Of a DNA stretch of 6,890 nt, positions 1 to 5,399 are shown piece after piece. The stretch is from positions 1 to 6,890 of the forward strand of contig JAPHUI010000042.1 of assembly GCA_026193755.1 (NCBI GenBank), read 5' to 3'. Position 1 is the first letter of the stretch. Each line of letters begins with the position of its first letter. The notes below the pieces were generated by a model that had not been told where the DNA came from, did no database searches, and saw only the letters and a list, made by a program, of their open reading frames with translations. The stretch is from Ignavibacteriaceae bacterium. GTDB lineage: Bacteria > Bacteroidota > Ignavibacteria > Ignavibacteriales > Ignavibacteriaceae. A program made the position numbers and the translations under genes.

Positions 1-2703
1 ATTTTTCTCATAATCGCTGCTTCCCTTCTTAAAAACACGTAATTCATATCTTCCCGACTTAGGAACCATAAAATTGAATTTTGTCGGTCCGTTAATAGTT
101 ACATCTTTTTCCCATTCATTAACTTCTTTTTGTTCCGAGGTATAATAATATCTGTTGTTGTAATCTTTTTTAAGGACCGTCTGCCATTCGTATCTGACAA
201 GCTTTGCGGTAGCAGCAAAATTATTTATTTGCTTGTCATCTTTATCAACTGCGACAAGATTAAAGGTTATGTTTTCGTTCACTCCGAAATAATAATCAGT
301 TGATTTTATGCCGATGAAATAATCCTTTGGGTAAACATCAAAGCTTGCCGAACGTGTTACTGTCCTTCCTGTAAGATCGAAAATACTTACGTAGGCTGTT
401 CCGGTTACAACACCTTTACTCTTAATTTCAGAAGGAATATTGTATTCAATCTTTGTCTTACCTTCAGAATCTAATTGTCCTTCAAGTAAAGTATGATCAA
501 CACTTGTATTTGTTATTGATGAATTTGAAAAAACATAGCCGGGATAATTTTTACTTTGGAAAGATTTATGATTTAACTGAATATCAGTTTCATATTTCAT
601 TTCGGCTGCAGGCGCACCAAAAAGAAATTCTGCAGCTGCATTAATTGTAACTTTTTCACCTGGTTTAGTTTTTTCTTTATCTGATTTAACATTAACACGA
701 ATCTTATCGGGCACAAATTCTTCAACTTTGAATTTGTAGGAACCAACTAGTTGTTTACTTCCGGTATAAACATCTGCTGAATAACCTCCGGTTTGAGCGT
801 ATTCCGGAAGAGTAAATGAAAGTTCAAATGAACCTTGTTCGTTTAATTCTTTTTTATACTCTTCAAAAACTTTTCCGGTTGGCATAACTATTTTAGTAAT
901 CAGCGGTAAATCTTTAACCACATTAATCTTATCATTCCTGACAATAGCTGAGAGTTGAATTTCCTCTCCGGGACGATAAATGTCACGCGGCGAATAAAGG
1001 AACACATTAAAATCAGCAGCATACTGTGTAAGACCACCAACATCGAAGCGGGAAGTTTCAATACCTGTTTCTCTTAAATCAATATAATTAAAGTCCTCTT
1101 CCTTTTGCACAACAACCAATCGCGGTGAAAATCCTTCAGTTTTTTTCTTTACTTCTTTAAATACTGCAACTCCGTTCCCATCTGTCTTCCCCGTAAGAAT
1201 ATTTTGATTATTTGTTGAGATGATATTTACTTCGGCTTCAGCTACGGGTTCTGCACCGCTTATGCTATTTACGAAAACGTAAATCTCATCATCAGCAAAT
1301 TTTGATATGATGCCAAGGTCTGATATAGCAACTAGCTTCGAATCGTTTCGCCATCGTTCTTCAGCAGAACGTACAGAAACCGTATAAATTCCTTTAAACT
1401 TTTGTCTCAGCGCTTTATTAAGATTAACTGTAAAGCTCTTCAGCCAATTTTCTCCCTGAGGCAGCTTAATCTTTTCTTCGTAGAGTGTCTCTCCAAAATC
1501 ACCAACATAGTAGCTGGGATTATAATTTTCATATTCGTATTCATCATAGTAATAATAGTATCCATACTGGTTGAGGAAATGAAGAATATTGTTTTTGAAA
1601 ACCTGTGAGACCTCTACTTCAACTTCACTAATATTAACCGCATTTACTTTCAAATTTTCTTCACCACCAAGCATTAAATATTTTCCCCTTTTATCAGCAA
1701 AATTTATAGATGGCTGAACATTGACCATCGAAACTTCCTGCTCATACTCGAATTCAAGCTCGCCACCATACAAACTGGGAAGACCTTTTTTAATCAGCAG
1801 ATCAACTGTCTGAACATTATCGAGATCAGTTTCAATTCTAATCACATTTCCACTTACCGAGAAATTTAATTTTTTAGATGGTTCTGTACTAATGAACTCT
1901 TTCAATCTTTTATCATCAACAGTTTGAGTAGTTGAAACTTCAATCCAGCCTGTGCTGCCATCGAAGCCGGCAGTAACATTTGTAATTGCCAGACGAGTAA
2001 TCGGTGGAAGTTTTACATCGAAACTTCTGGTTTCTTTCAAACCATCTTTACCAATAGTAGAGACAAGGTTTTCTTTCACTGTAACTGAAAAAAGTTGTTC
2101 TTTATCTGTCTGCTGGACTTCTCCAAAATTTATTGCAATTATATCCGCACTCTGCTCCGAAACAATCTGAAAATCTTTTACTTCGGCACCTGCCCTTTTA
2201 ACTTCCAAAAATTCTCTTAATGATTTTGGATCAACTGGATAATTGAAATGAATATTTGCCTGCACACTCAATTTGTAATTCTGGTAAGGAATGTTCGTCC
2301 AGAAAAAATCGACTTTGGTTACATCGAAGTACGGGGTGTGGAAATTATACTCATCAAAATCGGGAGAGAAATTTGTTTTGAAAAGAACATTTTTATTTAT
2401 TGATGCAGTGTAACTTTGAATAGGTTCCAGCGGTGCATCCGGAGAGAAAACAAGTGTGCTGGGTGACGTCCACTTAAACTTACCGGAAATTGCAGGTTTA
2501 AATGTAACGAACTCTTCATCCAGCCATTTATCCTGAACATCTGCAGGGGCAAGATCCTCAGAAAATTCTATTTCAAAATTTGTTAGGTTCTGAATTTCAC
2601 CGGTTGGAGTGAAGGATTCAACTTTTACCGTGTTGCCTGGTCCACAGCCAAATAATAAAACAATTAAAAATAATAAAGTGAGATTGGAAAGAAATGAGTG
2701 CAT
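1..2703 (-). CDS. Bacterial alpha-2-macroglobulin family lipoprotein (N-terminal 901 residues, cut at the window edge)
   Basis: The frame is open from an ATG at 2703 to the left edge without a stop. The start is supported by GGAGG-type spacing (5 nt) and by a lipoprotein signal: a hydrophobic stretch at residues 8-18 and lipobox LFGC with Cys20 (+2 Gly). An Ig-like domain follows at about 25-110, ending in a LVFSPDAPLEP-like strand typical of the first domain of this family. Next come macroglobulin (MG) domains, with the family signatures SDLGIISK (461-468), DIYRPGEE (574-581) and EEFVPDK (661-667). In the known family (COG2373, YfhM type), such envelope-anchored proteins are thought to trap attacking proteases, with a thioester CxEQ motif much nearer the C terminus. 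That part is outside the window, so thioester status is unknown; full-length relatives are about twice this size. Residues 380-399 form a strongly Tyr-rich stretch. The gene is separated from the upstream one by a terminator, so it probably has its own promoter. The family call is secure; the protease-trap role is inferred from relatives. Confidence 0.9.
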   Translation of the reverse strand, partial: MHSFLSNLTLLFLIVLLFGCGPGNTVKVESFTPTGEIQNLTNFEIEFSEDLAPADVQDKWLDEEFVTFKPAISGKFKWTSPSTLVFSPDAPLEPIQSYTASINKNVLFKTNFSPDFDEYNFHTPYFDVTKVDFFWTNIPYQNYKLSVQANIHFNYPVDPKSLREFLEVKRAGAEVKDFQIVSEQSADIIAINFGEVQQTDKEQLFSVTVKENLVSTIGKDGLKETRSFDVKLPPITRLAITNVTAGFDGSTGWIEVSTTQTVDDKRLKEFISTEPSKKLNFSVSGNVIRIETDLDNVQTVDLLIKKGLPSLYGGELEFEYEQEVSMVNVQPSINFADKRGKYLMLGGEENLKVNAVNISEVEVEVSQVFKNNILHFLNQYGYYYYYDEYEYENYNPSYYVGDFGETLYEEKIKLPQGENWLKSFTVNLNKALRQKFKGIYTVSVRSAEERWRNDSKLVAISDLGIISKFADDEIYVFVNSISGAEPVAEAEVNIISTNNQNILTGKTDGNGVAVFKEVKKKTEGFSPRLVVVQKEEDFNYIDLRETGIETSRFDVGGLTQYAADFNVFLYSPRDIYRPGEEIQLSAIVRNDKINVVKDLPLITKIVMPTGKVFEEYKKELNEQGSFELSFTLPEYAQTGGYSADVYTGSKQLVGSYKFKVEEFVPDKIRVNVKSDKEKTKPGEKVTINAAAEFLFGAPAAEMKYETDIQLNHKSFQSKNYPGYVFSNSSITNTSVDHTLLEGQLDSEGKTKIEYNIPSEIKSKGVVTGTAYVSIFDLTGRTVTRSASFDVYPKDYFIGIKSTDYYFGVNENITFNLVAVDKDDKQINNFAATAKLVRYEWQTVLKKDYNNRYYYTSEQKEVNEWEKDVTINGPTKFNFMVPKSGRYELRVFKKGSSDYEKN

Positions 2704-2708
2704 GACGG

Positions 2709-2714
2709 CCTCCC
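2709..2714 (-). promoter_or_regulatory. Ribosome binding site of the macroglobulin gene
   Basis: GGGAGG on the minus strand lies 5 nt before the ATG at 2703. It fixes the start of the long reading frame, in agreement with the lipoprotein signal peptide that begins there. Confidence 0.8.
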
Positions 2715-2805
2715 AAAAAAAGTGCGGATAAATTTTTGTTGAAAATTAATTATTTCTGAGGAAAGAAAGAATTGATTGTCACCAGAAAGATTTTAACAGG
2801 TAGGA

Positions 2806-2841
2806 TATAAAAAACCCTGCCATCATAAATGTGGGAGGGTT
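2806..2841 (-). terminator. Rho-independent terminator after the BNR-like gene
   Basis: Read on the minus strand, AACCCTCCC (2841-2833) pairs with GGCAGGGTT (2821-2813), with one C-C mismatch and an 11-nt loop. A run of Ts (2814-2809) overlaps and follows the end of the stem. It lies about 50 bp past the stop of the gene at 2890-3432 and about 110 bp before the macroglobulin start, so it should isolate the two transcription units. Confidence 0.75.
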
Positions 2842-2889
2842 AAATTAAAACTTGCATATAGTATTTACTCCCGTAAGATTCGAGATTTC

Positions 2890-3432
2890 CTATTGGTTCT
2901 CAAGATTCCTTATACACCATCCTAAAGCCCAGCCTGAGTCAACATTGGAATAATATTCCGTGCATTGATGAGGTTGATCAACCAGCGATTTAATATCATC
3001 ATTTTTAATATATGTGTTAATGGTATTTATCACTTTAATTAAAAATTCTTCAGCTACTTTCCAACCAGTGTTCTGATCTTTAAAATAAACCATACAAAAA
3101 TGTTCTTGTGGTTCCTGTAGATATGGGATCCATGTAGTTCCGCCATCACTAGTCGTCATAATTGCGCAGTAAATTTCTGCACTCCATAAATAATTAGTGA
3201 ATTCTTTTTTCTTTTCAGTTGTAGCAACAGGTAACCAACTCTTACCACTGTTATTTGTCTCCAGTGTTTCTTCAAATTGCGATTCAGCAACTCCATTATT
3301 TAAATCAAAAAATTTTATTGAATATATTTTTGTTCCATTAGTTGGTGCATCTTTCAAATATAACTGGTTTTGACAGAGAGCAATTATTGAAAGAAAACAT
3401 ATTAGAACAATTATTTTTATTTGAATTTTCAT
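2890..3432 (-). CDS. Short exported protein with BNR/Asp-box (Ycf48-like) repeats
   Basis: This is a 180-residue protein with an N-terminal signal peptide (basic start, hydrophobic 6-19). The residues around Cys20 (IALC) do not make a good lipobox because -1 is Leu, so it is called secreted rather than lipidated. The mature part has propeller-like repeat pieces: FFDLNNGVAE (41-50) followed by a degenerate Asp-box NNSGKSW (60-66), a classic Asp-box SDGGTTW (95-101), YFKDQNTGW (116-124), and SNVDSGWALGW (162-172). Such repeats are typical of Ycf48/sialidase-like beta-propellers, which usually run to 300 residues or more. Here only about three imperfect blades remain, and the protein ends just where another Asp-box would be expected. 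It may be a small or decayed member. GGAGG 5 nt upstream (3438-3442) supports the ATG at 3432. Terminator-like hairpins lie on both sides. No enzymatic function can be assigned; the repeats suggest a structural or binding role. Confidence 0.7.
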   Translation of the reverse strand: MKIQIKIIVLICFLSIIALCQNQLYLKDAPTNGTKIYSIKFFDLNNGVAESQFEETLETNNSGKSWLPVATTEKKKEFTNYLWSAEIYCAIMTTSDGGTTWIPYLQEPQEHFCMVYFKDQNTGWKVAEEFLIKVINTINTYIKNDDIKSLVDQPHQCTEYYSNVDSGWALGWCIRNLENQ

Positions 3433-3448
3433 TTTATCCTCCTTTTTT

Positions 3449-3479
3449 AAAAATCCCCGCCTTTAATTAAAAGGCAGGG
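3449..3479 (-). terminator. Terminator-like hairpin between the lipoprotein cluster and the BNR-like gene
   Basis: On the minus strand, CCCTGCCTTT (3479-3470) pairs with AAAGGCGGGG (3464-3455). This gives a 10-bp stem with one G-U wobble and a 5-nt loop, followed by ATTTTT (3454-3449). It lies 34 bp after the stop of the third lipoprotein, so it probably ends that operon. It also lies only 22 bp before the ATG and about 6 bp before the ribosome binding site of the next gene. It could therefore act as a leader hairpin or attenuator for that gene. Confidence 0.7.
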
Positions 3480-3513
3480 TTAATTTGATGAATACATAAT
3501 CAAGCCATCACAA

Positions 3514-4068
3514 TTACATTCCAGGATCAGGGATTGGAAGCAAGCCGGGTACTTTCTTTAAATCCATTGAGACCAGCAATAATTTTTTCTCATCTACCTG
3601 AAACTTCAAAACGAGATTTAAAGGACAACTGGTATTATGTACTCTGAATGCTTTTTCCAAAAAGTAAACAGGCTCAATTCCTGAGGACATATAAACCACA
3701 TCTACAGAAGTATTGTCTACAGTCCAAGGGCGGTCCTCTTCCGGGCAATTGCTTTTTAATACAGCATTAACTTTAAGCTGTACATTTATAGCCTCCCGAG
3801 GGGGTGTTTGGTCAGTGAAGATTTTTTCCAGACGGTACCTTACAGTCCCTTTTATTTCAGCAAAGCTGTTTAATATATGACTGGGATCATGAAGTATACC
3901 CAGAAGCTTGATAACTTCGTGGAAGTTATCCTTGTCTATAGCATTTAGCTCGTCGGTACCTTGGTTAAATTCGGTATCATTTGATACCGGATCAGTGATA
4001 GAACTTTCCTGGCATCCTATAATTAATGCGAACAAGAAAGTAACGAGGCAAACAAATAGAGTTTTCAT
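3514..4068 (-). CDS. Small lipoprotein of unknown function, third of three tandem paralogues
   Basis: The protein has 184 residues. The ATG at 4068 is chosen because GGAGG (4074-4078) lies 5 nt before it; a TTG four codons upstream overlaps that site and is unlikely to be the start. The signal peptide ends in lipobox LIIGC with lipid Cys19 and +2 Gln. By the enterobacterial sorting rule that means outer membrane, which is only a guide here. A polar linker (20-55) leads to a domain with features shared by the two upstream genes: DPSHILNSF (61-69), GTVRY (74-78), VDVVYMS (122-128), LEKAF (137-141) and a hydrophobic strand at 151-158. Cys108 aligns with a Cys in both paralogues, and Cys148 is extra. 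The linker is 6-10 residues longer than in the paralogues and contains two DNA palindromes. The C terminus is Pro-rich (174-182). I do not recognise the family. The 16-bp gap to the upstream gene suggests co-transcription. Confidence 0.85.
   Translation of the reverse strand: MKTLFVCLVTFLFALIIGCQESSITDPVSNDTEFNQGTDELNAIDKDNFHEVIKLLGILHDPSHILNSFAEIKGTVRYRLEKIFTDQTPPREAINVQLKVNAVLKSNCPEEDRPWTVDNTSVDVVYMSSGIEPVYFLEKAFRVHNTSCPLNLVLKFQVDEKKLLLVSMDLKKVPGLLPIPDPGM
3910..3930. repeat. Perfect inverted repeat within the third lipoprotein gene
   Basis: GATAACTTC (3910-3918) and GAAGTTATC (3922-3930) are exact reverse complements separated by GTG: a 9-bp stem with a 3-nt loop. It lies in the codons of the linker (about residues 47-53). 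No function is evident, and it may be chance or an mRNA hairpin. Confidence 0.5.
3972..3989. repeat. Perfect palindrome within the third lipoprotein gene
   Basis: CGGTATCA (3972-3979) and TGATACCG (3982-3989) are exact reverse complements around a TT spacer. It lies in the codons just after the signal peptide (about residues 27-33), 42 bp from the other inverted repeat in the same linker. An operator-like role or an mRNA hairpin is possible but unproven. Confidence 0.5.
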
Positions 4069-4073
4069 TACAT

Positions 4074-4078
4074 CCTCC
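4074..4078 (-). promoter_or_regulatory. Ribosome binding site that decides the start of the third lipoprotein
   Basis: GGAGG on the minus strand is 5 nt before the ATG at 4068. The in-frame TTG at 4080-4078 overlaps this motif, so it cannot be the start that the motif serves. The resulting signal peptide has the same length as in both paralogues, which agrees with the choice. Confidence 0.85.
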
Positions 4079-4084
4079 AATTAA

Positions 4085-4633
4085 TTAATGATTAAAGATT
4101 ATTTGATTATTTTGTGGCGGTAGAGCAAGCCACATTGCTTTTAATTCTACACGACCGGTTGTTACAAGAAATTTACACTTGAAAACCATCCCGTCTTCCC
4201 TTCCTTGAATGACAAATGACTTTTCAATAAGCAAAAAGCCTCCGGTCAGAATTAAATTCTCTTCTGTTTCACTTGTAATAACTCCTACGAAAACATCATT
4301 TTCAGAAGGAAGACACACTGTGCACAAGTATTTGAAGTCCGCGTCAATTGAGAAGTGTAATGAAACATAATTACGCGGTGCTGGTCGCATCATATCTAAA
4401 GATGCCATCCTAAATTCATATTTTATCTGACCGTTTATAATATAAAATGAATTTATAACCGGGTGAGGGTCATTTAACATTCCTTTGAGAGGAATAATTC
4501 CCTGAGGGTATACATCAGGAATTTGAACTTTGTTTGTGGATTCACTTGTTACTGGATCTGTTATAGAATTTTCCTGACATCCTATTACAAATAGAATAAC
4601 TAAAGCAGCCAGGGTTATCAATAAAGTTTTCAT
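4085..4633 (-). CDS. Small lipoprotein of unknown function, second of three tandem paralogues
   Basis: The protein has 182 residues, starting at an ATG with AAGGAG 7 nt upstream (4641-4646). The signal peptide has lipobox FVIGC, lipid Cys19 and +2 Gln. The mature N terminus CQENSITDP is almost the same as in the third gene (CQESSITDP). After a linker (29-50), the shared domain shows LNDPHPVINSF (53-63), GQIKYEF (68-74), LIEKSF (135-140) and FLVTTG (155-160). Cys104 is the aligned Cys and forms CxxC with Cys107; Cys153 is extra. The Trp seen in the other two copies near residues 103-115 is missing. The gaps are 32 bp to the upstream gene and 16 bp to the downstream gene, with no terminator in either, so it is probably the middle gene of an operon. 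Its position in the cell is likely the outer membrane. Function is unknown, and no catalytic motif can be seen. Confidence 0.85.
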   Translation of the reverse strand: MKTLLITLAALVILFVIGCQENSITDPVTSESTNKVQIPDVYPQGIIPLKGMLNDPHPVINSFYIINGQIKYEFRMASLDMMRPAPRNYVSLHFSIDADFKYLCTVCLPSENDVFVGVITSETEENLILTGGFLLIEKSFVIQGREDGMVFKCKFLVTTGRVELKAMWLALPPQNNQIIFNH

Positions 4634-4665
4634 TTTAGTACTCCTTTAATTAATGTTTATAATAT

Positions 4666-5148
4666 TTACTTTTCGATCTTTACAAGTTTTATGTTTGAGA
4701 TCCCAACTCCATCAGTAGTTACAAGATATTGAACGTGCAGAACTATATCTTTTCTATTAGATATCTGATAATTTTTCTCCATCAGTAAAATCCCTTCCTC
4801 ACTCACATATACTATATCATCGCTTTTGCCCTTAATATTCCAGTCAAGATGTACCAAACCCAATTTGTCACATAACTTTGAATCCATTTCAAGATGTAAA
4901 GCAATTTCAAGCAACCCCGTGGGGTTCATTGCTCTGTTTATTTTTTGATGAACATATACTACACGTCCGTTTAAGTTACACGTGCCTGAAAAAGGATCCT
5001 GAACCTCACAACAGATCTGTATAATATTTCTATTAATGCTACCTGTTTTTTTCTCTAAAGAAGTATTTGGTTCTGTAAGCTGGTTCTCCTGGCATCCTAT
5101 AATTAATGCAAGTGAGAAAGTCACGAGGGTTATAAATAAGTTTTTCAT
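4666..5148 (-). CDS. Small lipoprotein of unknown function, first of three tandem paralogues
   Basis: The protein has 160 residues, starting at an ATG with AAGGAA 6 nt upstream (5155-5160). The signal peptide has lipobox LIIGC, lipid Cys19 and +2 Gln. Its codons share 23 identical bases with the third gene across the lipobox (5087-5109 against 4007-4029), a mark of duplication. The mature part has the shortest linker of the three, then QDPFSGTCNLNGRVVY (50-65), DDIVYVS (110-116), LMEKNYQI (122-129) and YLVTTDG (141-147). Those blocks align with the two downstream genes. The Cys residues in the mature part are 46, 47, 57 and 93; Cys93 aligns with Cys104 and Cys108 of the paralogues. It is the first gene after the regulator and follows a 251-bp non-coding stretch, so the operon promoter should be there. 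I do not recognise the family. An all-beta domain is a guess from the alternating hydrophobic stretches. Confidence 0.85.
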   Translation of the reverse strand: MKNLFITLVTFSLALIIGCQENQLTEPNTSLEKKTGSINRNIIQICCEVQDPFSGTCNLNGRVVYVHQKINRAMNPTGLLEIALHLEMDSKLCDKLGLVHLDWNIKGKSDDIVYVSEEGILLMEKNYQISNRKDIVLHVQYLVTTDGVGISNIKLVKIEK

Positions 5149-5399
5149 GGTGCATTCCTTAAAATTTGTTGTTAAAAAGTTGATTAAAGTTGCACCACAA
5201 ATAAAATAAAATGAGAAGGGGGGTAGTTATCAACTATGTTTCAAAGAATTGTACTTATTGATATTTCAGTTGAAAATATGTTGCACTTGCATGGAGTTAT
5301 GTTACAATCTTTGATTGCAGCATTAATTGAAGGATTTTTGATTAGGCTTTGATCTATAAACTGGATGGGTTTAGAAAGTGAAGATTAATAATAGTAGTT
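5149..5399. other. Intergenic region between the regulator and the lipoprotein operon
   Basis: These 251 bp lack any convincing coding frame. They should contain the end of the regulator transcript and the promoter of the lipoprotein operon. No strong terminator is seen; the only hairpin noticed is a 5-bp CAATC/GATTG stem at about 5311-5323 without a T-run. Visible elements are a 10-bp-phased repeat AAAGTTG (5176-5182 and 5186-5192), a second pair GTTGCAC (5189-5195 and 5280-5286), and a run of six Gs (5218-5223) in otherwise AT-rich DNA. Confidence 0.6.
5205..5233 (-). promoter_or_regulatory. Weak candidate promoter of the lipoprotein operon
   Basis: On the minus strand, TTGATA (5233-5228) and TTTATT (5210-5205) are separated by 17 bp. 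They match the general -35 and -10 consensus at 5 of 6 and 4 of 6 positions. The run of six Cs (minus strand) falls inside the spacer. AT-rich DNA gives such matches by chance, and Bacteroidota promoters follow a different consensus, so confidence is low. Confidence 0.22.

Noticed and set aside
453..2170. Plus-strand open frames at 453-644, 1402-1608 and 1952-2170
   Set aside because: They are short and antisense to the macroglobulin gene, whose frame is open and carries family signatures throughout.
2704..2808. Promoter for the macroglobulin gene
   Set aside because: One must exist after the terminator, but the best candidates (GTGACA, TAATTTTC) lack a properly spaced partner, so no site is called.
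3370..3432. Lipoprotein signal in the BNR-like protein (Cys20)
   Set aside because: The -1 residue is Leu where Gly, Ala or Ser is needed, so it was called an ordinary export signal.
3910..3930. Resemblance of the inverted repeat to a lox-type recombination site (ATAACTTCG arm)
   Set aside because: The arms are shorter and the spacer is 3 nt instead of 8. It sits in coding sequence, and no recombinase gene is present in the window.
4069..4080. TTG start at 4080 for the third lipoprotein
   Set aside because: It overlaps the GGAGG motif that serves the ATG at 4068. Using it would also add four polar residues before a signal peptide that otherwise matches both paralogues in length.
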